A stretch of 64,000 nucleotides of DNA from Anaerolineales bacterium (GTDB taxonomy: Bacteria; Chloroflexota; Anaerolineae; Anaerolineales; Villigracilaceae), in NCBI GenBank assembly GCA_015075725.1, contig JABTTV010000001.1, forward strand, positions 3,959,223 to 4,023,222. The letters run 5' to 3'. The notes beneath the pieces were generated by a model. It ran no database searches, was not told the origin of the DNA, and saw only the letters and a program-made list of their open reading frames with translations. The stretch's first letter is position 1; each line of letters begins with the position of its first letter. A program made the position numbers and the translations under genes. Shown in pieces: positions 51,139 to 59,707 of this stretch.

Positions 51139-52041
51139 CTACTTTTTCGCATCCTTGCCGAGGAAGTTATCGAGCAGAGTTGTAAACTCCATCGGGAAGA
51201 TGTACTTGGTCGAAGGACTCATGCCCAATGATTTGAGCGTTTCGAAGTATTGCAGCGTCATGGTCTTCTGATCCACGTTCTTGGCGGAACCGTAGATCGC
51301 CTCGATGGCTTTCGCGAAACCTTGCGCCTTCAGTTCCTGCGCCTGCTGCTGGCCTTCGGCTTCAAGGATCGCGGCTTGTTTCTGACCTTCCGCCCGCAGA
51401 ATGGCGGCTTGCTTTTCGCCTTCCGCCACATTGACGGCAGCTTCGCGCGTACCCGTGGATTCGGTCACCACGGCGCGGCGAATGCGTTCGGCGGACATCT
51501 GGCGGTTCATCGCGTCCTGCACGTCGCGCGGCGGGACGATCTCGCGGATTTCCACGTTGGTCACTTTCACACCCCAGCGCTCGGTCACTTCGTCGAGGCG
51601 GGTGCGCAGCATATTGTTGATATGCTCGCGCTGGGAAAGCACGTCATCGAGCGGGATACCACCGATGACCGCGCGCAGTGTGGTTGCCGCTATACCGGCC
51701 GCGGCAGTTTCAAAGTTGGTGACCTGCAACACCGACTGGGTCGGTTCCATCACTTTGAAGTACCACAAAAAGTCGATGGAAATCGGGGCATTATCCTTGG
51801 TGATGGATGTCTGCTGCGGAACTTCGCGCACCTGCTCGCGCAGATCCACTTTCACGCCGCGGTCGATTACCGGAATGAGAATGACAATACCGGGTCCCTT
51901 TGCGCCGACACTACGTCCCAACCGAAACACGACCAGGCGTTGGTATTCGGGCACAATGCGGATGGCGTTGGCAAGGAATACAAAACCGACCAGGACGATT
52001 GCGCCAACGATACAAGCTATGCTACCACCTAAAAACTCCAT
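51139..52041 (-). CDS. slipin (SPFH/band-7 membrane protein)
   Basis: The 300-residue protein has one N-terminal transmembrane helix and an SPFH domain (RIVPEYQRLVVFRLGRSVGAKGPGIVILIPVID). A long Ala/Glu/Gln coiled coil (GEKQAAILRAEGQKQAAILEAEGQQQ) follows. It forms membrane microdomain cages with the NfeD protein 15 bases upstream. The pair is widely conserved. Confidence 0.93.
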   Translation of the reverse strand: MEFLGGSIACIVGAIVLVGFVFLANAIRIVPEYQRLVVFRLGRSVGAKGPGIVILIPVIDRGVKVDLREQVREVPQQTSITKDNAPISIDFLWYFKVMEPTQSVLQVTNFETAAAGIAATTLRAVIGGIPLDDVLSQREHINNMLRTRLDEVTERWGVKVTNVEIREIVPPRDVQDAMNRQMSAERIRRAVVTESTGTREAAVNVAEGEKQAAILRAEGQKQAAILEAEGQQQAQELKAQGFAKAIEAIYGSAKNVDQKTMTLQYFETLKSLGMSPSTKYIFPMEFTTLLDNFLGKDAKK

Positions 52042-52056
52042 TGTTGTCTCCTTTCA

Positions 52057-52665
52057 CTAGATACGATTGTCAGATTTTTCTTTTTCCACAACGAGGACGA
52101 ACCCCTCGCGTCGAACGACTCGAATGCGGCTCCCCGACGGGATCTCACCCTCACTGCGGGCGGTCCACATCTCACCGCGGACGTACACACTTCCATCGTC
52201 TTTGATGAACGTACGAGCATCACCGATCTGCCCTACCAACGCATCGAGGTCATGCGTCGGACGAACCGCCGCCGCCTGCACAGACTTGCGGACGACGATC
52301 CAAATGAACGCCGTCATCAAACCGGAGGATAACAGGGCAACCAGCGGATTCACAGCGGGTCTCCATCCATCCACCGCAAAGAGGAAGACCGAGCCGATGA
52401 CGAGCAAAAGTATGGAAAGACCGAGGTAGACCTCCCGTTTCGGTTTTTGAACCGCGTAAAGAAAAGGCACGATGCTTACAAGCAGGAAAAGCAATGCCCA
52501 CCAGTTGATCGACAGGTTGTAAACGGCATATCCCGCCAGCGTGATGCAGATGAACGCCCCCGCTTCGAGCAGTCCGGTTCCCGGTGTGACGATGGCTAAT
52601 ATGCCGAACAAAATGCCGAACAAAAGGAACAAATAAGCGATATTCGGGTCCAAAAGGAAATCCAT
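52057..52665 (-). CDS. NfeD-like membrane protein
   Basis: The 202-residue protein has four or five transmembrane helices and a C-terminal OB-fold (LVGQIGDARTFIKDDGSVYVRGEMW...IPSGSRIRVVRREGFVLVV). It lacks the N-terminal protease domain of long NfeD. It partners with slipin in membrane-quality control. Confidence 0.9.
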   Translation of the reverse strand: MDFLLDPNIAYLFLLFGILFGILAIVTPGTGLLEAGAFICITLAGYAVYNLSINWWALLFLLVSIVPFLYAVQKPKREVYLGLSILLLVIGSVFLFAVDGWRPAVNPLVALLSSGLMTAFIWIVVRKSVQAAAVRPTHDLDALVGQIGDARTFIKDDGSVYVRGEMWTARSEGEIPSGSRIRVVRREGFVLVVEKEKSDNRI

Positions 52666-52790
52666 TGCGCCTCCATTTCATTATACAACATGATTTTCAC
52701 AGGGATTTACGATTTATCACCCCGCCCGTTGCAAAAACGAATCCCCTTCGGGTTGTATAATGGAGAGACCTTGTCCCTACAGGAGAACCA

Positions 52791-54110
52791 GTGAAATTCG
52801 ACAAAATCTGCGTCATTGGGCTGGGATATATCGGACTGCCCACCGCCTCAACCTTCGCCGCTCACGGAGTATACGTACTCGGGGTGGATATCCAGCCCGA
52901 AGTCGTCCAAACCCTCAACCGCGGGGAGGTTCACATCCACGAGCCCGGTTTGCGCGATGCCTTCAGCAAAGCTCTCGAGACGGGCAGGTTCAAAGCCGCG
53001 CTTAAACCCGAAGAAGCCGACGCCTTCATCATTGCCGTCCCCACCCCATTCAAGGAACACGAGACCGGCGAATACCAGGGAGTGACGTATAAGCTCGCAG
53101 ACATGCGAGCAGTCATCTCCGCAGCAGAATCCATCGTCCCATATTTGAAGAAGGGGGATTTGGTCGTGCTGGAATCGACGTCCCCGCCTCGCACGACCAT
53201 CGACCTGATTGCCCCCATATTGGAGAAGTCTTCGCTGAAAGCGGGTTCCGATTTCCACCTTTGCTATTCGCCGGAAAGGGTCCTGCCGGGGCAAATCCTG
53301 CGCGAGTTGATCGAAAACTCCCGCGTCATCGGCGGCGTGACACCCGAATCCGCACAGGCAGGCGCCGGGTTGTATTCCATCTTCGTCAAAGGGCAGATCA
53401 TCCAAACCGACGCCACTACCGCCGAGATGGTCAAACTAATGGAAAACACCTACCGGGATGTAAACATCGCAATCGCAAATGAATTCTCGCGCCTTGCCGA
53501 TAGATTCGGCGTTAATGTTTGGGAAGCTGTTTCACTGGCAAATTTACACCCGCGTGTAAAGATTCTAAATCCTGGCCCAGGCGTCGGCGGACATTGCATC
53601 AGCGTCGATCCCTGGTTCTTCGTGGAGGCCGCGCCCGAATTGACGCCGCTCATCTATCATTCAAGGCAGGTCAACGATGCCCAGCCGCATTTCGTTGCAG
53701 ACACAGTAAAACGCGCGATTGGACCGCTCAAAGGAAAAAAGATCGCCGCGCTCGGGCTCGCTTACAAGCCCGACGTGGACGATCTGCGTGAGAGTCCCGC
53801 CGTGGAAGTGGTCCATCTGCTTCAAGGGGAAGGGGCAAATGTGCTTGCCTACGAACCCTTCAAGACGGACGCAAAACTTCCAGGGATTTCCATAACTCCA
53901 AACCTAAATGCCGCCATCCGGGATGCCGATGCTTTGGTTTTACTTGTCAGTCATTCCGAGTTCTTAAAGCTATCCCCCGATTCCGTTGCAAAGATCACCC
54001 GGGCAAGAATCGCCATCGACACCGTCAACGGATGGGACTCGTCTCAATGGCAAAGCGCCGGAATTCGCATCGTCAAACTGGGATCCGGCAAGCCGGGGCA
54101 AGCTGAATAA
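52791..54110 (+). CDS. wecC: UDP-N-acetyl-D-mannosamine dehydrogenase
   Basis: The 439-residue dehydrogenase oxidises UDP-ManNAc to UDP-ManNAcA. Motifs are GLGYIGLPTA (NAD Rossmann), LVVLESTSPPRTT, YSPERVLPG, the catalytic Cys in GPGVGGHCISVDPWF, and LGLAYKPDVDDLRESP. The start is GTG 52791 (RBS AGGAG). wecB follows 215 bases later, giving a two-step pathway to surface polysaccharide precursors. Confidence 0.95.
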   Translation: MKFDKICVIGLGYIGLPTASTFAAHGVYVLGVDIQPEVVQTLNRGEVHIHEPGLRDAFSKALETGRFKAALKPEEADAFIIAVPTPFKEHETGEYQGVTYKLADMRAVISAAESIVPYLKKGDLVVLESTSPPRTTIDLIAPILEKSSLKAGSDFHLCYSPERVLPGQILRELIENSRVIGGVTPESAQAGAGLYSIFVKGQIIQTDATTAEMVKLMENTYRDVNIAIANEFSRLADRFGVNVWEAVSLANLHPRVKILNPGPGVGGHCISVDPWFFVEAAPELTPLIYHSRQVNDAQPHFVADTVKRAIGPLKGKKIAALGLAYKPDVDDLRESPAVEVVHLLQGEGANVLAYEPFKTDAKLPGISITPNLNAAIRDADALVLLVSHSEFLKLSPDSVAKITRARIAIDTVNGWDSSQWQSAGIRIVKLGSGKPGQAE

Positions 54111-54325
54111 CGATTTGAGCTATTTTGAATTTTCTTCGCAATATATCGAGCCGCCCGCTACCGCCTGCAATTGGCAGGAGGTTTTTGCGCAGGAAGATAA
54201 AATGAATAACAGACATGCTTGCAACAAAATGATGCAGACCAAAAATCGCAGCCGTCTGGGCGTGTTTGTTCCATTCATGGTTTCATCTCCATATACATTG
54301 TCGTTATTTTAGTCCAAAAGGAATT

Positions 54326-55483
54326 ATGAGAATCCTTACAATTTTCGGCACCCGCCCCGAGGCTGTTAAATTGGCTCCGGTCCTCCGGGAGCTTGCAAAA
54401 GTTGCCGGGGTCGAATCGCGGGTCTGTGTCACTGCCCAGCACCGCCAGATGCTCGATCAGGTGCTGGAATTATTTCAGATCAAACCGGATTACGACCTCA
54501 ACCTGATGCGCGAAGACCAATCGCTTGCCGAACTCAGCGCTTCGATCTTTACCCATCTTGATCCTGTCCTAGCAACTTTCCAACCGGATTGGGTGCTGGC
54601 TCAGGGCGACACAACCACAGTCGCCATGACGTCACTGCTTTGTTATTACCGACGGATAAAATTCGGGCATGTCGAAGCAGGTTTGCGGACGCACGATAAA
54701 TGGCAGCCGTTTCCCGAAGAGATCAATCGTCGTATCGCAGGCGTGATCGCCGACCTGCACTTTGCGCCTACGGATTGGTCAAAAGAAAACCTGCTGCGCG
54801 AAGGCGTGAAAGCAAACAACATCCACGTCACCGGAAATACGGTCATCGATGCATTGCAGTATGTGGTTAAACAAAACGAACCGGAAGAGGTCCGCGCGCT
54901 GCTCGAAAGATTGGGGATACAACACGAAGATCGCGATACGAGGAATTCCCATCGCCGGTTATTGCTTGTCACCGCCCACCGCCGTGAGAATTTCGGAAAA
55001 CCGCTTGAAGATATTTACACGGCGTTGATCCAACTTGCCGCGAGAGGAGACGTGGAGATCGTCTACCCGGTTCATTTGAATCCAAACGTACAGGAGCCGG
55101 CCAACCGCCTGCTCAAAGGTGTGGACCACATCACATTGCTGCCGCCATTGGATTACCTTCCTCTTGTTCACATGATGAAGCATGCCGCGATCATCCTGAC
55201 CGATTCAGGCGGAATCCAGGAAGAGGCGCCTGCTTTTGGGATTCCCACTCTCGTTCTGCGCGAAGTGACCGAACGGCCTGAGGGCGTGGAAGCGGGGACG
55301 CTTAAACTTACCGGAACAGCAACAGATAAAATCACAGAGGAGGCGAATCGTCTGCTGGATGACCCCTCTGCCTACAATGCGATGGCGCGTTCGGCGAATC
55401 CATATGGAGACGGCCGCGCAGCGGTGAGAATCGTTCGGGCGCTGACGGAAGCCCAAGCCCGGCTAGCATCGCGCAGCGGTTAA
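54326..55483 (+). CDS. wecB: UDP-N-acetylglucosamine 2-epimerase (non-hydrolysing)
   Basis: The 385-residue enzyme converts UDP-GlcNAc to UDP-ManNAc. Motifs are FGTRPEAVKLAPV, VEAGLRT, FPEEINRR, TGNTVIDAL, TAHRRENFG, and LTDSGGIQEEAP. ATG 54326 is the natural start. The upstream 215-base gap holds no clear gene. It supplies the substrate for wecC. Confidence 0.95.
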   Translation: MRILTIFGTRPEAVKLAPVLRELAKVAGVESRVCVTAQHRQMLDQVLELFQIKPDYDLNLMREDQSLAELSASIFTHLDPVLATFQPDWVLAQGDTTTVAMTSLLCYYRRIKFGHVEAGLRTHDKWQPFPEEINRRIAGVIADLHFAPTDWSKENLLREGVKANNIHVTGNTVIDALQYVVKQNEPEEVRALLERLGIQHEDRDTRNSHRRLLLVTAHRRENFGKPLEDIYTALIQLAARGDVEIVYPVHLNPNVQEPANRLLKGVDHITLLPPLDYLPLVHMMKHAAIILTDSGGIQEEAPAFGIPTLVLREVTERPEGVEAGTLKLTGTATDKITEEANRLLDDPSAYNAMARSANPYGDGRAAVRIVRALTEAQARLASRSG

Positions 55484-55533
55484 CCGACTGTAATGTCCGG
55501 GGAGGTGTTTCTGAGTATAATGACAACGGTGGA

Positions 55534-56475
55534 ATGATGTGGAAGTATTTTGCGCTTTTAGCACTGATCATCCTGCCCCTGTCAGCATCGGGGCATGTCC
55601 GCGCGCAGACGGTGGAAAGCCATTACTTCAGCGAAACAGGGCATAATGTCTTTGGAGACTTCCTGGCTTTTTATCAAAGCAACCCCGCCGCCGAGTATAT
55701 ATTCGGTTATCCCATTACAGAGCAAATCCCAGGCCGCGACGGCAGGACGGTTCAGTATTTTCAACGTGCGCGATTCGAACTCAATCCGGATCAACCTGAA
55801 GGTCAACGCGTGACATTGACCGCGCTCGGACGCGAAACCTACGTTTCAAGGGGGGGAATCGACGTAGGGAATTCATTCTCCTGCCGCTTTTTCGCTGAGA
55901 CCGGGTTTTCGGTTTGCTTCGCCTTCCTCGATTTTTATGAAGATAACGGCGGATCGGCCCAATTCGGTTTTCCCATCTCAAATTTTGAAAATCACGACAG
56001 CAAGATCGTACAGTATTTCGAGCGGGCGCGGCTCGAATGGCAGCCATGGAGACCGGACGGTTTCCGCGTCGTCATCTCGGACCTGGGTCGCACGTACTTC
56101 GACCAACTCGGCGAAGACCCCGCCTTTTTGCGGCCTGCCAGCCCGATCAATAACGCGCCGCGGGTCATCACCGGGTTACATGTGCGGGCATTCGTTTTGA
56201 AAGCGGTGACTCTTTCGATCGACAACCAGACATTTTTCGTCATCGTGCAGGACCAGAATTTACAGCCAATTGCAAATGCCGCCTGTACCGCCGTTGTGAA
56301 ATGGCACAACAGCGCAAGCGATTCGAGATCGCTGTATAGCGACGAATACGGGATCGGCAATTTCTCGCTTCAGTTCAACGATCAGGAAAAGGGAAGCCTG
56401 GTTCCCGTAGAAATCACCTGCGCGCATGAGGCGTTGACGGGCACAACGATCACATCCTTCCGCATTTGGTATTAA
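55534..56475 (+). CDS. secreted LGFP-like repeat protein
   Basis: The 313-residue exported protein has a signal peptide ending near SGHVRAQ. Two repeats follow with the pattern YFSETGHNVFGDFLAFYQ and ERARFELNPD, typical of LGFP-like surface modules in Chloroflexota. A C-terminal beta domain resembles an Ig/carboxypeptidase-regulatory fold. It is probably a cell-surface protein. A TATAAT lies 15-20 bases upstream. Confidence 0.75.
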   Translation: MMWKYFALLALIILPLSASGHVRAQTVESHYFSETGHNVFGDFLAFYQSNPAAEYIFGYPITEQIPGRDGRTVQYFQRARFELNPDQPEGQRVTLTALGRETYVSRGGIDVGNSFSCRFFAETGFSVCFAFLDFYEDNGGSAQFGFPISNFENHDSKIVQYFERARLEWQPWRPDGFRVVISDLGRTYFDQLGEDPAFLRPASPINNAPRVITGLHVRAFVLKAVTLSIDNQTFFVIVQDQNLQPIANAACTAVVKWHNSASDSRSLYSDEYGIGNFSLQFNDQEKGSLVPVEITCAHEALTGTTITSFRIWY

Positions 56476-56510
56476 TAATCACAGCGTGCCACACACCCTT
56501 GAGTTTTCGA

Positions 56511-57182
56511 TCAGATATCCGTTAGATCGAAAACGGGACCTTCCTTGCAGATCAACCGCATATCATGACGGATGGTCAAGGCACAGACTCCGCAATCGGC
56601 GATCCCGCCGCAAGGCATCGGCGCTCGGATGAGAATCTGCGCCTCCATCCGCGCCGCGGTTTGTCCGCTCCCTCCCAGCAGTTCCTTTAACTGATTCAGA
56701 CTCACCCTGTCGACATCCAATGCCGCATAATCAGCCCAGGGAAGATTACCGGGCAATGTTTTCACGGGTTGTATCTCCACCACCTCAGGCAAATCCGTAA
56801 TTACCGCATCGCAAAACAGAACAACCTCCGCCTTTTGCTCTAACGCCGGGGAAATCAATCCCTGCAAGCGCGCGGGTGTTGAATCAAAGGCGACCAATGC
56901 GATCTTTCTTGCTGAAGGCGGAAGGGAGAATCCATGCCCGATGGGTCCGCGAAGGAAGAGGGTCTCACCAGGTTGCCATAAAGGAGGGATGCCGGGCGCG
57001 GTGCGGAATCCATCGGGTGGAAAGAAAAGGCTAGGGAAAAGCGGAACAGGCAAGGGCAGGTTCGAGCCGTCTGCATGGGCATGGAGATACTGCCCCGGGG
57101 CGGGAATCAAATCAGGCGGGCAAATCATGCGGGCGGAGCCATCCAAATAGATTTCTGCGATTTTGCCTTTTGCCGTCTTCAT
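56511..57182 (-). CDS. PyrK-like iron-sulfur electron-transfer protein
   Basis: From ATG 57182 the protein has 223 residues. The C-terminal [2Fe-2S] site reads CGGIADCGVC and then CKEGPVFDLTDI, the spacing seen in dihydroorotate dehydrogenase electron-transfer subunits. The N-terminal ferredoxin-reductase-like part keeps GQYLHAHADG but lacks a clear RxYS FAD motif. No pyrD is adjacent, so it may serve another dehydrogenase. Confidence 0.75.
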   Translation of the reverse strand: MKTAKGKIAEIYLDGSARMICPPDLIPAPGQYLHAHADGSNLPLPVPLFPSLFFPPDGFRTAPGIPPLWQPGETLFLRGPIGHGFSLPPSARKIALVAFDSTPARLQGLISPALEQKAEVVLFCDAVITDLPEVVEIQPVKTLPGNLPWADYAALDVDRVSLNQLKELLGGSGQTAARMEAQILIRAPMPCGGIADCGVCALTIRHDMRLICKEGPVFDLTDI

Positions 57183-57224
57183 TGGAAAAATCTTAACATG
57201 CTTCGGGGGCGCGGGCAAGGCGGT

Positions 57225-57230
57225 TATAAT
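57225..57230 (+). promoter_or_regulatory. -10 box of the SPFH gene
   Basis: Perfect TATAAT, 25 bases before ATG 57255; TTCGGG 17 bases upstream is a weak -35. Confidence 0.45.
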
Positions 57231-57254
57231 TTTTGCATAATAACCGGAGGAACA

Positions 57255-58268
57255 ATGAATATTTCAAGTCTGCTTCAAGGCCTTGCTTCTTTTGCGTGGA
57301 TCGGGTTCATCGGAATCCTGATCACAATTACCCTGCGCGCCAGTCGCAAACAACCCGTGGGCGGATTAGGTACCGCCGCGATTGCATTGGTCGTTGTCGC
57401 GCTCTTGTTGACGACGATCGGCGCGGGTATTGTGTTCATCGAGCCGGATGAACTTGGCATTGTGGTGACCGTGCTTGGTTCTGGCGGTATCCGCCCAGAC
57501 CCGTTGGGTTCCGGCCTGCATTGGATCGTGCCTTTTGCCGAGCGCGTGGAGCGGTTCCCCAAGACGAACCAGACCTACACGATGTCTTCAGTGGCGGATG
57601 AAGGAGAGGCTGGCGGTGACGACTCCATCCAGGTGCGCACCAAGGACGGCCAGCAGGTTTACATCGACGCGTCGGTCATCTATGCGGTCGATCCCATCAA
57701 GGTGGTGCAGTTGTATTCCACCTGGCGGTTCAACTACGAGGACCTGTTTGTCCGCACGCAAGCTCGCGGCATCATCCGCGATGTGGCATCCCAATATGGC
57801 GTGGAGGAGATCGTCAGCACAAAACGCGCTGAAATGGAACAGTTGATCACCGATAGAATGTTGACCGTGTTTTCCGAAAACAATCTTGTGCTCCGCGATT
57901 TCGTGCTGCGCAACATCCGCTTCAGCGATGAATACGCCGCAGCGGTGGAACAGAAACAGATCGCCGAACAACAGGCGCAGCAGGCGGCCTTCGTCGTCGA
58001 GCAGAAGAAACAGGAAGCCGAACAGGCGCGCCAGGTCGCTCAGGGCCAGGCGGATGCGCAGGTGATCGCGGCGAAGGGCCAAGCCGAAGCATTGCTGATC
58101 CAGGCACAGGCGCAAGCAGAGGCGAATCGCACCATCGCGCAATCGCTCACGGCGGAGTTGATCCAGTACCAATACGTTACGACTCTCGCGCCGAACGTCC
58201 AGACGATCTTCGTACCGAGCGGGCAGCAGTTTATCCTGCCGCTGCCGGGTACAGCGATCGGACAATAA
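57255..58268 (+). CDS. prohibitin-like SPFH protein
   Basis: From ATG 57255 (RBS GGAGGA) the protein has 337 residues. It has two N-terminal transmembrane helices and a band-7 domain (IVFIEPDELGIVVTVLGSGGIRPDPLGSGLHWIVPF, DGQQVYIDASVIYAVDP). A long Gln/Ala/Glu coiled coil (QIAEQQAQQAAFVVEQKKQEAEQ) follows. It differs from the slipin at 51 kb and is not paired with NfeD. It probably scaffolds a membrane complex. Confidence 0.9.
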   Translation: MNISSLLQGLASFAWIGFIGILITITLRASRKQPVGGLGTAAIALVVVALLLTTIGAGIVFIEPDELGIVVTVLGSGGIRPDPLGSGLHWIVPFAERVERFPKTNQTYTMSSVADEGEAGGDDSIQVRTKDGQQVYIDASVIYAVDPIKVVQLYSTWRFNYEDLFVRTQARGIIRDVASQYGVEEIVSTKRAEMEQLITDRMLTVFSENNLVLRDFVLRNIRFSDEYAAAVEQKQIAEQQAQQAAFVVEQKKQEAEQARQVAQGQADAQVIAAKGQAEALLIQAQAQAEANRTIAQSLTAELIQYQYVTTLAPNVQTIFVPSGQQFILPLPGTAIGQ

Positions 58269-58275
58269 ATAAATA

Positions 58276-58310
58276 GAGACCTGACAGATTTTGAAAACCT
58301 GTCAGGTCTC
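58276..58310. repeat. perfect inverted repeat before selD
   Basis: GAGACCTGACAG and CTGTCAGGTCTC form a 12-bp stem with an 11-base loop, ending eight bases before the selD ATG. No T-tract follows on the plus strand. A T-rich run follows on the minus strand. It may be a dispersed repeat or may regulate selD translation. Confidence 0.7.
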
Positions 58311-58318
58311 TGAAAACC

Positions 58319-59374
58319 ATGCCCATTCCACAAACCGGACGCGAAGTTCGCCTGACGACTCTTTCCGCCTGCGCGGGCTGAGCGTCCAAATTAAGCGCGG
58401 ATGCGCTGGCGCAGGTCCTGCGTCCCGTAAGGGATATTTTCGATCCCGCATCATTTCCAGACCTGATGATCGGTCTGGACCCGCCGGACGATGCGGCTGT
58501 TTGGCGTTTAAGCGACGATCAAGCCATTGTTGTCACGACGGATTTCTTTACACCGGTGGTGGATACGCCCTATGAATACGGTGCGATCGCCGCCGCAAAC
58601 AGCTTGTCGGATATTTATGCAATGGGCGGGAAACCCTTCCTTGCACTGAACGTCGCCGCATTACCGGATAATCTTCTGCCAGAAATTTCAAGCGAAATCC
58701 TGCGCGGCGGCGCGGAGAAGGCGCGTGAAGCCGGTGTTGTGATCGCGGGCGGACACACCGTCAAGGACAAGGAACCAAAATACGGCCTGGTGGCAATTGG
58801 TTTCGTGCATCCGCAAAGAATCATCCGTAAAAGCGGGTTGAAAGATGGGGATCTCCTTTTGCTAACCAAACCGCTCGGGGGCGGGGTCACAACCACATCC
58901 ATCAAACAGGAAAAGGCAGCTGAAGAACATATCGTCGAGGCGATCAAGTGGATGTCTCACCTGAATAAGACGGGGAGCGAACTTGCCCAGGAGTTCGGCG
59001 TCCGCGGCGGGACGGATATCACCGGTTTTGGATTCATCGGTCACGCTTCGGAAATGGCGGAAGCATCCGGATTGTCTTTGCAGTTTGAATTAACCAAAAT
59101 CCCGTTCATGAGCGGAGCGCGCTCGTACGCGGAAAAAGGCATCTTCCCCGGCGGCGCATTCGACAACAAAGCTCATTTTGAGAAATCCACGGAATTCGCT
59201 GGTCTGGATGAGCCTTCGCAAATGCTTTTATTCGATCCACAGACCAGCGGCGGGTTGTTGATCGGCCTGGCGCGGGAAAAATTAACCGCGTTCGCGAATC
59301 GCGCAACGGAGTTGAATCAATCCTATTGGGTGGTCGGCGAGGCGCGCGCAGGAAGCGGAATCAGGGTGGGTTGA
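58319..59374 (+). CDS. selD: selenide, water dikinase with in-frame TGA (selenocysteine)
   Basis: SelD makes selenophosphate, the selenium donor for Sec and selenouridine. From ATG 58319 the frame reads MPIPQTGREVRLTTLSACAG, then TGA (58379-58381), then ASKLSADALAQVL, and continues in frame through DDAAVW, FFTPVVDTPYEYG, AANSLSDIYAMGGKP and GGHTVKDKEPKYG. The TGA falls exactly at E. coli SelD Cys17, and K24 matches the essential Lys20. With Sec the length is 351, normal for the family. A gene finder that stops at TGA would begin at 58466 and lose the active-site loop. Confidence 0.9.
58382..58407 (+). promoter_or_regulatory. candidate bacterial SECIS element
   Basis: Directly after the TGA, stem AGCGC/GCGCT encloses the loop GGAT. 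The loop begins with G and starts 17 bases after the TGA, inside the 16-37 base window used by bacterial SECIS hairpins read by SelB. Confidence 0.6.
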
Positions 59375-59377
59375 ACG

Positions 59378-59524
59378 ATGTTCCGCATCGGCGTTCTCGA
59401 GCTGGCCATCACCTGCGCGTTGATCGTGCTGGCGATCCTGATTCCGGTGATGATCATGCGCGGCTACGCTAAGCTGAACGAACGCATCAATAAACTCGAG
59501 GATAAACTCACGAAAAAAGAATAA
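59378..59524 (+). CDS. small single-helix membrane protein
   Basis: The 48-residue protein starts three bases after the selD stop: an N-terminal transmembrane helix (LAITCALIVLAILIPVMIM) and a charged helical tail (KLNERINKLEDKL). No family recognised, and the size makes it easy to miss. Confidence 0.6.
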   Translation: MFRIGVLELAITCALIVLAILIPVMIMRGYAKLNERINKLEDKLTKKE

Positions 59525-59566
59525 CTTTCAGGTACAATAGGGATACGAAAAGTTGCAAGTACCAAA

Positions 59567-59707
59567 ATGCCCGAAGACTCGCCGGACCCAGACCCCAGCA
59601 TCCCCTTGCCCTCAATCGACCAAAGCCGAAAATGCTTCACCGCGCGCCTGCGCCGCGTAGATATATTCATCTTGCGCCTTATCTTTACAGGGATCAATGA
59701 ACATTAG
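59567..59707 (+). CDS. possible short ORF overlapping the CNNM gene start
   Basis: 46 codons, Pro/Asp-rich at first and basic at the end, overlapping the next gene by 11 bases. There is no clear RBS and no homologue recalled. It could be a leader peptide or chance. Confidence 0.25.
   Translation: MPEDSPDPDPSIPLPSIDQSRKCFTARLRRVDIFILRLIFTGINEH

Noticed and set aside
54111..54312. Small frame between wecC and wecB
   Set aside because: No RBS or recognisable content; treated as intergenic.
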